DNA of 64,000 bases from Massilia aquatica (lineage in GTDB: Bacteria > Pseudomonadota > Gammaproteobacteria > Burkholderiales > Burkholderiaceae_D), in the NCBI RefSeq assembly GCF_011682045.1, contig NZ_VVIW01000002.1, positions 434,001-498,000 on the forward strand. The letters are read 5' to 3'. Shown piece after piece: positions 32,374-40,783 of the stretch. A program made the translations under genes and the position numbers. The notes under the pieces are model-generated. The model did no database searches. It worked only from the letters and a program-made list of their open reading frames with translations, and was not told the DNA's origin. The stretch's first letter is position 1, and every line of letters starts with the position of its first letter.

Positions 32374-33573
32374 ATGAATCAACCACTGCGCCTGGCCCTG
32401 GTCACAGCGATCCTGGCAGCCTTCAGTGTTTCATCGCACGCCGCCGATGATGCCCCTACCGTCACCATCAGCGGATTCGGCACTGCCGCCCTGACGGCCA
32501 CCGATACGGACGATGTCGAGTACGCGCGTTTCAACCAGGCCGCTGGCGTGGGCAACAGCCCGCGCACCGGCGTGGACTCCAATTTCGGCATTCAGGGCAC
32601 TGCCAAGATCAATAACTGGCTGTCGTTTACGGCACAGGGCCTGGCCCGCAAGAATGCACGCGATTCCTATGGCGCCGAACTGAGCTGGGCGTTTGCCAAA
32701 TTCAAGATCAATGACGAAATCTCGATCCGCGTCGGCCGCATCGGCATGCCGGTCTACATGATTTCGGACTTCCGCCAGGTGGGCTACGCCAACACCATGA
32801 TCCGTCCGTCGCAGGAAGTGTACGGCCAGATCTACGGCGATTCGTACGACGGCATCGATGCGATGTACCAGCACAATTTTGGCGATACCACCGTGACCGC
32901 GCAGGTCGGCATCGGCAAGATGTCGACCAAGATTACCGGCGACAACCGCATTGAGTACAAGCCGGCGACCACGATTCATGTCGTCGCTGAAAACGGTCCG
33001 TTCACCGTGCGCTTCGGCCGTGCCGACGCCAAGGTCAGCCTGGAAGGCAGCGAAACGCTCGACGGCCTGCTGGCCACCCTGCGCCGCGTTGGCATGGGCA
33101 AGGTCGCCAGCGACCTGTCGGTCACCGACGTCGACGGCTCGTTCACCTCGCTCGGCATGACCATGGATTACAAGAACATCCTGGTGCAGACCGAATACGC
33201 GGTACGCAAGACCGACTCGCTGGTGATCCACGACACCACTTCGTACTACGCCATGCTCGGCTACCGCTTCAGCAAGATCACGCCGTACTACTATTATGGC
33301 AACGTCAAGCAGGACAGCGACCGCTCGTACGCCGGCTTGCCATCGACCGGTCCGCTGGCGCCACTGTCGGCCGGCGTGAACACGGCGATGAAGGCCGGCC
33401 TGCAGTCGACCAATGCGGTCGGCGTGCGCTGGGACTTCCATAAATCGGCCGCGCTGAAGGTGCAGGTCGACCGCATCAAGCCGCGCGATGGTTCGGGCAC
33501 CTTCCTGAACGCCAAGCCGGGCTTCCGCGATGCGGTCACCGTCTACGCCGCCGGCGTCGACTTCGTATTCTAA
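32374..33573 (+). CDS. Outer-membrane porin-like beta-barrel protein, copy 1
   Basis: A 399-residue protein with a signal peptide (cleavage at SSHA-ADD), then many alternating amphipathic strands and a C-terminal Phe (VDFVF), the usual signature for outer-membrane insertion. The start VTISGFGTAALTATDTD resembles phosphate- or solute-associated porins of Oxalobacteraceae and Shewanella-like bacteria. It is followed after ten bases by a small PstS-like periplasmic protein, and the pair is repeated at 34368-35985. The GAGGAAA ribosome site precedes the ATG. It likely admits a small anion, but the substrate is not shown. Confidence 0.85.
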   Translation: MNQPLRLALVTAILAAFSVSSHAADDAPTVTISGFGTAALTATDTDDVEYARFNQAAGVGNSPRTGVDSNFGIQGTAKINNWLSFTAQGLARKNARDSYGAELSWAFAKFKINDEISIRVGRIGMPVYMISDFRQVGYANTMIRPSQEVYGQIYGDSYDGIDAMYQHNFGDTTVTAQVGIGKMSTKITGDNRIEYKPATTIHVVAENGPFTVRFGRADAKVSLEGSETLDGLLATLRRVGMGKVASDLSVTDVDGSFTSLGMTMDYKNILVQTEYAVRKTDSLVIHDTTSYYAMLGYRFSKITPYYYYGNVKQDSDRSYAGLPSTGPLAPLSAGVNTAMKAGLQSTNAVGVRWDFHKSAALKVQVDRIKPRDGSGTFLNAKPGFRDAVTVYAAGVDFVF

Positions 33574-33583
33574 GGAGAGCAGC

Positions 33584-33994
33584 ATGACAACAACTATCGG
33601 CAAGCTCGTGCTTGTGTCGGGCTTGTTCACGGCCAGCGTGCCCGCCCTGGCGGAGATCGTCGTGATCGTTAACCCGAAGAATCCGGCCACGCGCATGTTC
33701 AGCGAGCAGGCCGGCCAGTTCTTCATCGGCAAGTCGGCCCTGTTCACACCGGTCGAGTTCAATGAAGGCGCGGCCATCCGCAGCGAGTTCTACAGCAAGG
33801 TGCTGCAGAAGGAACCGGCGCAGGTCAAGGCCATCTGGTCCAAGCTGGTGTTCACCGGCAAGGGCACGGCGCCCAAGGAATACCATACGGCAGCCGAGGT
33901 CAAGAAGGCAGTTGCGGCCGATGTCAGCGCCATCGGCTACATCGACAAGTCGGCCGTGGACGACAGCGTCAAGGTCATCCTGACGGTGCAGTAA
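33584..33994 (+). CDS. Small periplasmic phosphate-binding-like protein (PstS fragment family), copy 1
   Basis: A 136-residue exported protein (signal peptide cut near ALA-EIV). The mature part opens EIVVIVNPKNPATRMFSEQ and contains FIGKS...FTP and a WSKLVFTGKG segment. These match the first half of phosphate ABC transporter substrate-binding-like proteins, in a short form common in gammaproteobacteria and betaproteobacteria. Ligand binding by so short a protein is uncertain. It starts ten bases after the porin stop with an AAGGAG ribosome site, so it is co-translated with the porin. Confidence 0.8.
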   Translation: MTTTIGKLVLVSGLFTASVPALAEIVVIVNPKNPATRMFSEQAGQFFIGKSALFTPVEFNEGAAIRSEFYSKVLQKEPAQVKAIWSKLVFTGKGTAPKEYHTAAEVKKAVAADVSAIGYIDKSAVDDSVKVILTVQ

Positions 33995-34216
33995 ATCGAT
34001 GGCGTGCGGCGCTTCGGCGCGGCATGCAGTTGCTCAGCCAACTCCCTTGCGCCGGCCATCGCGGCCGGCGCAATCTGCTCTAGCAGCATCCCCGCAGTCA
34101 TTATCTTTTTCCCCTCGGCTCGCCTTTGATTGCCACGAGTAATTCACGCTTGCGCTTCGTCACGCTTGGACGTTTTCTCTTTTGGCATGCCATAAAAATA
34201 CGGTTTGTGAAGAAGG

Positions 34217-34288
34217 TTATTTGTTCGGCCATATTAAAGCGCGCCAATGCCTGTCTATGTTCCTTCGATACAACGCTTTCGTGAATTA
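34217..34288 (+). promoter_or_regulatory. Conserved leader, copy 2, upstream of porin 2
   Basis: This is the counterpart of 32222-32294, with the first 17 bases identical and similar spacing to the start codon (about 150 bases). The sequences on either side have diverged, which argues that this block was retained by selection after the duplication. Confidence 0.5.
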
Positions 34289-34367
34289 AGCGCAGTTCGC
34301 GATACACAAAGAGTTACTCCTGGCCCACACTAGGGTCTCAGCACTTGCGAACTATCGAGGAGAAAAT

Positions 34368-35564
34368 ATGAATAAACCACTGCGTCTTGCCATGGTCTCA
34401 GCCATCCTGGCAGCTTTTTGCATGTCGTCGCATGCGGCCGATGGGCCAACGTTTACCATCAGCGGTTTCGGCACCGCGGCCCTGACCGCGACCGATACCG
34501 ACGACATCGAATTCGCCCGGCCGAATCAGCAAGCCGGCGTGGGCAAGAGCCCGCGGCCAGGGGTCGATTCCAATCTGGGCATCCAGGGCATGGCCAAGAT
34601 GAACGATTGGCTTTCCTTCACGGTGCAGGGACTGGCACGCAAGAATGCGCGCGATGCCTGGGGCGCGGAACTGGCGTGGGCCTTTGCCAAGTTCAAGGTC
34701 AATGACGAATTGTCGGTGCGCGTCGGCCGCATGGGCATGCCGGTCTATATGATTTCGGACTTCCGCCAGGTAGGCTACGCGAACACGATGATCCGTCCGC
34801 CCACGGAAGTGTATCGCCAGGTCAACGGTGACTCATTCGACGGCGTCGACCTGGTCTATCAGCACAGTTTCGGCGACACCACGGTGACCGCGCAGGCCGG
34901 TATCGGCAATGTGTCGGCCAAGATCACCGACGACAACCGGGTCAAGTACAAACCGGCCACGATGGTCCATATCGTCGCCGAAAATGGCCCCTTCACCTTC
35001 CGCGTCGGCCGTGCCGACGCCAAGGTGACGATCGAGGACAGCGAACAGCTCGAAGGCTTGCTGGCAACCTTGCGCCGGGTCGGCCTGTCCCAGGTTGCGA
35101 ACGACCTTAGCATCACCGATGTGGACGGGTCGTTTACCTCGGCCGGGTTCACCATGGACTACAAGAATTTCCTGGTGCAGACAGAATATGCGATCCGCAG
35201 GACCGACTCGCGCATTGTTCCGGATACCAATTCGTATTACGCGATGTTTGGCTATCGCTTCGGCAAGATTACCCCTTACTACTTTTATGGCGACACCAAG
35301 CAGGACAATGCCCGCACCTACGCCGGTTTGCCCACCACTGGCCCGCTGGCGCCGCTGACAGCCGGCGTGAACGGGGTGGTCAAGGCGGCCCAGCAGTCGA
35401 CCAATGCGATCGGGGTGCGCTGGGACTTCGCCAAGTCCGCCGCCTTGAAGGTGCAGGTCGACCGCATCAAGCCGCGCGATGGCGCCGGTACCTTCCTGCG
35501 CGCCAAGCCGGGTTTCAGCGACACCGTCAACGTGTATGCCGCCGGCATCGATTTCGTATTCTAA
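34368..35564 (+). CDS. Outer-membrane porin-like beta-barrel protein, copy 2
   Basis: A 398-residue paralogue of the protein at 32374, alike over its whole length, with signal peptide (SSHA-ADG) and C-terminal Phe. Many substitutions lie in the segments expected to be loops (for example EFARPNQQ against EYARFNQA), suggesting different selectivity. The GAGGAGA ribosome site precedes the ATG. With 35575-35985 it forms the second unit of a tandem duplication. Confidence 0.85.
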   Translation: MNKPLRLAMVSAILAAFCMSSHAADGPTFTISGFGTAALTATDTDDIEFARPNQQAGVGKSPRPGVDSNLGIQGMAKMNDWLSFTVQGLARKNARDAWGAELAWAFAKFKVNDELSVRVGRMGMPVYMISDFRQVGYANTMIRPPTEVYRQVNGDSFDGVDLVYQHSFGDTTVTAQAGIGNVSAKITDDNRVKYKPATMVHIVAENGPFTFRVGRADAKVTIEDSEQLEGLLATLRRVGLSQVANDLSITDVDGSFTSAGFTMDYKNFLVQTEYAIRRTDSRIVPDTNSYYAMFGYRFGKITPYYFYGDTKQDNARTYAGLPTTGPLAPLTAGVNGVVKAAQQSTNAIGVRWDFAKSAALKVQVDRIKPRDGAGTFLRAKPGFSDTVNVYAAGIDFVF

Positions 35565-35574
35565 GGAGAGCAGC

Positions 35575-35985
35575 ATGAAGACAACAATCGGCAAAATGCT
35601 GCTGGCGGCAGGCATGTTCGCGGCGAGCGTACCCGCCTTGGCGGAAATCGTGGTGATCGTCAACCCCAAGAACCCGGCCACGCGCATGTTCAGCGAGCAG
35701 GCGAGCCAGTTTTTCATCGGTAAATCGAGCTTGTTTACACCGATCGAATTCAATGAGGGCGCGCCCATCCGCAACGAGTTCTACAGCAAGGTGCTGCAGA
35801 AGGAACCGGCCCAGGTGAAGGCGATCTGGTCCAAGCTGGTGTTCACCGGCAAGGGCACCGCGCCCAAGGAATATCACTCGGCAGCCGAGGTGAAGAAAGC
35901 GGTCGCGGCCGATGTGAGCGCGATCGGCTACATCGACAAGTCGGCCGTGGACGATAGTGTCAAGGTCATTCTCACGGTGCAGTAA
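35575..35985 (+). CDS. Small periplasmic phosphate-binding-like protein (PstS fragment family), copy 2
   Basis: A 136-residue paralogue of 33584-33994, nearly identical in the mature part (EIVVIVNPKNPATRMFSEQ) and with changes mostly in the signal peptide. It starts ten bases after the porin stop with the same AAGGAGAGC ribosome site. A terminator follows at 36010. High identity to copy 1 compared with the more diverged porins suggests stronger constraint or gene conversion. Confidence 0.8.
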   Translation: MKTTIGKMLLAAGMFAASVPALAEIVVIVNPKNPATRMFSEQASQFFIGKSSLFTPIEFNEGAPIRNEFYSKVLQKEPAQVKAIWSKLVFTGKGTAPKEYHSAAEVKKAVAADVSAIGYIDKSAVDDSVKVILTVQ

Positions 35986-36009
35986 GCAGCGCGGCAACGC
36001 GCAGTACGC

Positions 36010-36046
36010 AGCCCCTCCAGCCCGGTTGGAGGGCTTTGTCGTTTTT
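36010..36046 (+). terminator. Rho-independent terminator after the porin/PstS-like units
   Basis: The stem CCCTCCA/TGGAGGG with two outer pairs across a bulge, loop GCCCGGT, is followed by TTGTCGTTTTT. Confidence 0.75.
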
Positions 36047-36108
36047 AGTTTGCCGTTGTACGACCGCATCTGCTAGGCTGGGTGCCCGCCGCTCACTTTG
36101 CCATTGCG

Positions 36109-37086
36109 ATGACGCCACTTCCCGCCGCGCCTTCCACCGTTCCCGGACCGGACGGCAATCCCTCCTTCGGCCGCTTTGCCGGCGCGGCCACGCGTATCGA
36201 CTGGTCTGTTCTGGCCGCGCCGTATGCGCGCAGCCGCTGGTGGCGGCGTTTTCGCCACAAGCGCTGGCATTACAGCGCGCTCGCCACCGAGCAACTATTC
36301 TGCGGCATCGCCATTGTCGATGTCGGCTGGACCAACACCGCCTTTGCCTACGTGTTCGACAGGACGCGGCGCGCGGTGGTGGCCGGCTTCTCGCGCGATG
36401 GCGTGCCGGGACTGACGGCGCGCCTGGCCGCTCATGCGGGCGGTGCCAGTAGTTTCCGCTTCGGCGAGCGCCGCATCGCCATGTCGGCCAGCGCGCTGTC
36501 GCTGCGCTGCAAAGGCCTGGAGATCGATGCCGACCTTGGCGCACCGAACGCGCCGCTGTTGCTGGCCGTCGGGCCGGTGCGGGGCGGGGCGGTGCATGCG
36601 ACGCAGAAATCATCAGGCCTGGCGCTGAGCGGCAGCGTGCGCATCGGCACGCAGACGTACGCGCTCGACGGCGGGGTGGCCAGCTTCGACTATTCCAACG
36701 GCTTGCTGGCGCGTGAGACGGCGTGGCGCTGGGCCTCCGCGCACAGCCTGGCGCTGGGCTTTAACTTGCAGGCGGGCTACTTCGGTGCGCACGAGAACGC
36801 CTTGTGGCTGGACGGGCAGTTGATCGGCCTCGGCGCGGCCACCTTTGACTTCAACGCCAACGATCCGATGGCGCCATGGCATGTGTTCACGGACGACGGC
36901 TTGCTCGACCTGTATTTCACGCCGGAAGGGTACCGCCGCGAAGACAAGAACCTGCTGGTGGCGGCGAGCCGCTACGTGCAGCCGATCGGCACGTTTTCGG
37001 GGTGGGTGCGGGCGCGCGTGGACGCACCGCGCCGCGCGGTGAGCCGGCTGGCGGGCGTGACCGAGGATCACGCGTCGCGCTGGTGA
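36109..37086 (+). CDS. DUF2804 family protein
   Basis: A 325-residue protein. It opens TPLPAAPSTVPGPDG and has the DUF2804 features: a Trp-rich N-terminal third (WWRRFRHKRWHYSALATEQLFCGIAIVDVGW) and the FDYSNGLLARETAWRWASA block in the middle. It is beta-rich, with no signal peptide; the function of the family is unknown. A GTG at 36082 is an alternative in-frame start with a weak AGG-type site. It stands alone between a terminator and the GH16 promoter region. Confidence 0.8.
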   Translation: MTPLPAAPSTVPGPDGNPSFGRFAGAATRIDWSVLAAPYARSRWWRRFRHKRWHYSALATEQLFCGIAIVDVGWTNTAFAYVFDRTRRAVVAGFSRDGVPGLTARLAAHAGGASSFRFGERRIAMSASALSLRCKGLEIDADLGAPNAPLLLAVGPVRGGAVHATQKSSGLALSGSVRIGTQTYALDGGVASFDYSNGLLARETAWRWASAHSLALGFNLQAGYFGAHENALWLDGQLIGLGAATFDFNANDPMAPWHVFTDDGLLDLYFTPEGYRREDKNLLVAASRYVQPIGTFSGWVRARVDAPRRAVSRLAGVTEDHASRW

Positions 37087-37135
37087 CGCGGGCAGGTCGG
37101 CGTCCGACCCGCGCAACAGGCCAATTCTTTTTATC

Positions 37136-37164
37136 TTGACATCAAAATTCAAGCAGCATATATT
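37136..37164 (+). promoter_or_regulatory. Sigma-70 promoter of the GH16 glucanase
   Basis: A consensus -35 TTGACA (37136-37141), a 17-base spacer and -10 TATATT (37159-37164) predict a start near 37171, giving a leader of about 180 bases. This is the best promoter in the window. Confidence 0.8.
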
Positions 37165-37178
37165 CCACCTGCCTGAGT

Positions 37179-37192
37179 TGGAAGCGTTTCCA
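37179..37192. promoter_or_regulatory. LacI-type operator O1 of the GH16 gene
   Basis: TGGAAGCGTTTCCA has the TGGAAnCGnTTCCA form of LacI/GalR-family sites and is centred about 15 bases after the predicted transcription start, where a bound repressor would block transcription. Confidence 0.65.
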
Positions 37193-37282
37193 TAGTCGTG
37201 GGAACGGGTTGTTTCCTTGCTCCAATAGTTCAACAGGCTTCACGCAGCATGCGCAATCAGGCACAGTGCGGTGCGCCGAGGC

Positions 37283-37296
37283 TGGAAAGCTTTCCA
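37283..37296. promoter_or_regulatory. LacI-type operator O2 of the GH16 gene
   Basis: TGGAAAGCTTTCCA is a perfect 14-base palindrome with the same half-sites as O1. The centres are 104 bases apart, about ten helical turns, which would suit looping between two bound dimers. Confidence 0.6.
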
Positions 37297-37349
37297 CAGT
37301 GTTTTGGCCCGGGCGCCGCGTTTATGAAGAGTAGTTATCAGGAGACATT

Positions 37350-39200
37350 GTGAAAAATCAAAATAACATCCAGGCAAAGCGCAAATTCGTGTTGTCGGCA
37401 ATTGCCGGCGGCATTCTCGCCATCTACGGCGCCGGCGCGCACGCCAGCGTGACCAATCCCGTCATCGGCCAGCTGCTGTGGTCGGAAGAATTCAACGGCC
37501 CCAGCCTCAACACCTCGTTCTGGACGCCGGACGATGGCAACGGTTGCCAGATCAACCTGTGCGGCTACGGCAACCAGGAATTGCAGTACTACAGCCCCAA
37601 CAACCTGTCGATCGTCAATGTCCCGTTCGAGTCCAGCTCGCGCGCGCTGGCGATCAAGGCCCAGCGCCAGACGGTCGGCAGCAACTCCTTTACTTCCGGC
37701 AAAATAACTTCCGCCGGCAAGGTGCAAGTGCAGTACGGCATGATCGAAATGCGCGTGAGCACGCCGCCGCTCGGCACCGGCTTGTGGCCGGCCGGCTGGC
37801 TGCTCGGTTCCAGCCCGCAAACCTGGCCGCGCAACGGCGAGATCGACATTCTCGAGATGGGCCACCGCGCGACTTACCGGCCCGGCGGCGCCGGCATCGA
37901 CAACTTCATCGGCTCGAACGTCATCACCTGGCAGCAGGCGGCCTGCGTGCCGGGCAACGAAAGCTGCGCCGCCTCGACTGCATGGCAAACCAAGAACTGG
38001 TATATCGCGCCGACCTCGATGGCGAACCGCTTCGTCACCTATCGTTTTTACTGGACCGAATCGCAGATGCGCTTTACGGTCGTCGATAACGGCGTCGAGC
38101 ACAATTTGTACGACAACCCGCTGCCGGTTAATTCGAGCGCGCTGCAAGCGCCGTTTTACCTGCTGCTGAACATGGCCGTGGGCGGTAACTTTACCGATGC
38201 CGCCTCGCCCGCACAAGTGACCGCGCCGCTGCCGGGCACCATGTATGTCGACTATGTGCGCGTGTATCAGCTTGACGGCAAGGGATCGGTCAAGCTGGGC
38301 AACCAGACCACGCCGGAAGTGGGCAAATTCGGCGTCTTCACCGATAACACCGCGGTCAATAACAAGCAGGTGGCCGGCACCAGTTCCGATGTCTTCGTGT
38401 GGAATAACGCGTCGACATCAGCCGGGAATATCGCGCCGTTCGAGGGCAGCAATGTCATGGCCCTGAACTACACCGCGCCAAACCAGTGGTTCGGCGGCAG
38501 CGTGCAATCGCGCCAGGCGCACGACATGAGTAACTTCAGGAACGGTAACCTGAAATTCCGCATCAAGATTCCGGCCAATGTGGCGTTCAATGTGAGTATC
38601 CAGGATACCTACACCAACCAGAACGCGGTCAAGTTCCCGGCCAATGCGACCACCTATGGCCTGGTGCGTAATGGTGAATGGGCCACGGCGACGATTCCGG
38701 TATCGACCCTGGTCGGGCCGAAAGTGGCATTGCAGTCGATGCTGGACCTGTTCCAGTTTTCGAGCGAAGCGACTCAATTGCCGACGGCGCCGTTCCAGAT
38801 GGCGATTGACGATATTGTGTGGGAGTCGGGGACACCAACGCCAACGCCAACGCCAACGCCGACGCCAACACCAACACCAACACCAACACCAACGCCAACG
38901 CCAACGCCGACGCCGACGCCAACGCCGACGCCAACCCCGACGCCAGTTTCGGTCAGCGCCACCCAGACCGGCCCGACCACGCTGCAGTTCGCCGTGCGCT
39001 CATCGGGCTGGGCCGACGTGCATTACACGGTCAATTCCGGCGGCCAGCAAAACGTTCGCCTGCGCCAGGATGCCGGCAACAATACCTACGCCGCCGGCGG
39101 CCTGAAAGCAGGCGACGTGGTCAAGTACAGTTTCACCTACTGGGACGTGGCGAAGAACTATGCTGTCGATACGGCGCAGCAAACGTTCACGATGAAGTAA
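37350..39200 (+). CDS. Secreted GH16 endo-beta-1,3-glucanase with C-terminal CBM56-like module
   Basis: A 616-residue secreted protein with a GTG start at 37350 and an AGGAGA ribosome site. The signal peptide (about 1-32) is followed by a GH16 domain (about 35-310) with Glu-164, Asp-166 and Glu-169 in GEIDILE, the retaining catalytic triad of laminarinases. Residues 315-490 form a second beta-sandwich region, probably carbohydrate-binding. Residues 495-532 are nineteen Thr-Pro pairs. Residues 533-616 resemble CBM56 beta-1,3-glucan-binding modules (GWADVHYTVNSGGQQNVRL). It should hydrolyse fungal, oomycete or algal beta-1,3-glucan. Two LacI-type operators precede it. Confidence 0.92.
   Translation: MKNQNNIQAKRKFVLSAIAGGILAIYGAGAHASVTNPVIGQLLWSEEFNGPSLNTSFWTPDDGNGCQINLCGYGNQELQYYSPNNLSIVNVPFESSSRALAIKAQRQTVGSNSFTSGKITSAGKVQVQYGMIEMRVSTPPLGTGLWPAGWLLGSSPQTWPRNGEIDILEMGHRATYRPGGAGIDNFIGSNVITWQQAACVPGNESCAASTAWQTKNWYIAPTSMANRFVTYRFYWTESQMRFTVVDNGVEHNLYDNPLPVNSSALQAPFYLLLNMAVGGNFTDAASPAQVTAPLPGTMYVDYVRVYQLDGKGSVKLGNQTTPEVGKFGVFTDNTAVNNKQVAGTSSDVFVWNNASTSAGNIAPFEGSNVMALNYTAPNQWFGGSVQSRQAHDMSNFRNGNLKFRIKIPANVAFNVSIQDTYTNQNAVKFPANATTYGLVRNGEWATATIPVSTLVGPKVALQSMLDLFQFSSEATQLPTAPFQMAIDDIVWESGTPTPTPTPTPTPTPTPTPTPTPTPTPTPTPTPTPTPTPVSVSATQTGPTTLQFAVRSSGWADVHYTVNSGGQQNVRLRQDAGNNTYAAGGLKAGDVVKYSFTYWDVAKNYAVDTAQQTFTMK
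38832..38945 (+). repeat. Hexanucleotide tract encoding a Thr-Pro linker
   Basis: Nineteen ACNCCN units encode (Thr-Pro)19 between the glucanase and its binding module. Unit size keeps the frame, so linker length can vary by slippage. Confidence 0.9.
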
Positions 39201-39248
39201 GCGGCAAGGGGCGGGGCGGTTGCCATCATCGTGGCCGTCTCGCCGTCC

Positions 39249-40211
39249 TTATTTGGCCTTGGCTGGCTGTGCCGGCAAGGCCGGCTTGGCGCCGGCTGGC
39301 GCTATCGCCAGCCATTGTGTGGCCGGCGGCGCCACGACCGGCTTGCGCTCTGCGCCGAAGGCCGCCGCAAGCGCCGTTGGACTCATGTCGCGGAACAGGC
39401 GAATCCAATTACCGTCCTCCGTCACCAGCATCGGCACAACGGGTTTGATCGCTTTGACAGTGTCCATGATGTAAAACAGCAAGGAAAAATCGCGCTCCAC
39501 CTGTTGTGTCGTGAGACCGCAGGTTGTCGGTGCCGGCACCGTGCGCTTTACCCAGAACGTCTGCCATGCCAGGGCCGGATTGGCGTCGCAGCGGATCTTG
39601 GCCACCTTTTCCAGCGCCGGCACGGCTGCGGGGTCGCTTCCCCATAAGGAGGAGGGCACCAGGTAAAAGGTCGTGTTCAGGCGCGATGCGGCCTTGGCCA
39701 GGTCCTTTTCAAGCATGCGGCAGCCCGGACAATCGATCGCCGACAACATCAGGATCTTGCGCCCGCCGCCGTTGCCGTAGCTAATCTTGATCATTTTGTC
39801 GTAATCGAGATTGGCCATGACTTCGGCGCGCACTTCGTTCACTTGCCGGGGCGTCAAGCGGATTGGTTTGCCTGCTTGCAGCCCGACACTGCTCAAGCCG
39901 CCGCCCTTGGTGGTAAGGGTACCCGCATCGTTGGTCAGGGAAACCATTTTTCCGGCTGGCGTGAAAATCGCATACATGCCTTTCACGTGCGTCGGCACGA
40001 TGTCGGCGGTGGCCGGGGTCACGTCGGTGAACGTTACACCCGCCTTTTGCATGTTCGCGAAAAAATTGGTCCTGGCGGTATGTTGATCGGCCAGTGCGCT
40101 CGTTGGCCCGATCGCCGCCAACAGGCCCAGCAACGCCGCAACGAGAATGCGTGCCGGCTTGCGCGGGGCGCAGGCGTGGTGCTGTTGCAGGGTTTTCATC
40201 AGAACGATCAT
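39249..40211 (-). CDS. Periplasmic DsbC/DsbG-like thioredoxin-fold protein
   Basis: A 320-residue exported protein (hydrophobic signal about 21-42). A small N-terminal domain (45-110) is followed by a thioredoxin-like domain with Cys-161-Pro-Gly-Cys-164 after the strand RKILMLSAI. This layout fits DsbC/DsbG-type disulfide isomerases, although CPGC differs from the common CGYC. Further Cys residues near 211 and 234 could form a structural disulfide. ATG 40211 overlaps the stop of the preceding gene (ATGA), and a shorter start exists at 40199. It ends a three-gene operon whose other products are unknown, so it may fold a specific client. Confidence 0.75.
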   Translation of the reverse strand: MIVLMKTLQQHHACAPRKPARILVAALLGLLAAIGPTSALADQHTARTNFFANMQKAGVTFTDVTPATADIVPTHVKGMYAIFTPAGKMVSLTNDAGTLTTKGGGLSSVGLQAGKPIRLTPRQVNEVRAEVMANLDYDKMIKISYGNGGGRKILMLSAIDCPGCRMLEKDLAKAASRLNTTFYLVPSSLWGSDPAAVPALEKVAKIRCDANPALAWQTFWVKRTVPAPTTCGLTTQQVERDFSLLFYIMDTVKAIKPVVPMLVTEDGNWIRLFRDMSPTALAAAFGAERKPVVAPPATQWLAIAPAGAKPALPAQPAKAK

Positions 40212-40747
40212 TCGGCGCCGTCGAGCCAGAAAATGGCGTAGGCCTTGGCCGGGGTCTTTTCGGTCGGCTTTTCAATCTGGACCTGGGCGCAATCTTCCGC
40301 CACCAGGCTGCGCCAGTTGGGAATGCCGGCATTGGCAAACACCGTCGTCGCTTTCGACGCCAGGCTGATATCGAGCGCCAGGCGCGCATTGCGCGGACCC
40401 GTCTTGGCGTAATTGACGCCGCGCAGTTCGAAGCCGAAAGCGGCCATCCACGGCTCCCACAGGCCCGATTCCACGCCCTGCACGATGCGGCCGAACATAT
40501 CCTTGAGCGGCAAGCCTTTTTTGATCACGCCGCGCAGCGGTTCGAGCGACGGCGCCGTGCGCGCATCGGTCGACAGCTTGCCGGCGCCCCGGTCGCCGAT
40601 TGCCTTGATTTCCTTGGAAAAGGCCGCATCGCGCTCGGTGTAATCGCGCATGCGCGAGAAAAACTCGGTGCTGATGAACGGGTTTTCAGGACGGCCGGCT
40701 GGTTCCTCGGGCGCGCGTTTAGCCGGAGGCTGTTTTTTGGTGGTCAT
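40208..40747 (-). CDS. Hypothetical protein in DsbC-like operon
   Basis: A 179-residue soluble protein with a Lys/Pro/Ala-rich first 20 residues, then a mostly helical body and a short beta C-terminus (KAYAIFWLDGAE). It has no signal peptide, so unlike the downstream product it stays in the cytoplasm. The family is not recognised. The stop overlaps the DsbC-like start, and the upstream gene ends 36 bases before it. Confidence 0.65.
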   Translation of the reverse strand: MTTKKQPPAKRAPEEPAGRPENPFISTEFFSRMRDYTERDAAFSKEIKAIGDRGAGKLSTDARTAPSLEPLRGVIKKGLPLKDMFGRIVQGVESGLWEPWMAAFGFELRGVNYAKTGPRNARLALDISLASKATTVFANAGIPNWRSLVAEDCAQVQIEKPTEKTPAKAYAIFWLDGAE

Positions 40748-40783
40748 ATATTCGGAACTGGAGTGTAAGGGGCGTAGTTTAAC

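Noticed and set aside
32124-34307. Two similar minus-strand open frames upstream of the porins (sharing MAEQI and ESVV segments)
   Set aside because: The likeness follows from conserved leader DNA. There is no ribosome site, and their products differ widely outside the block.
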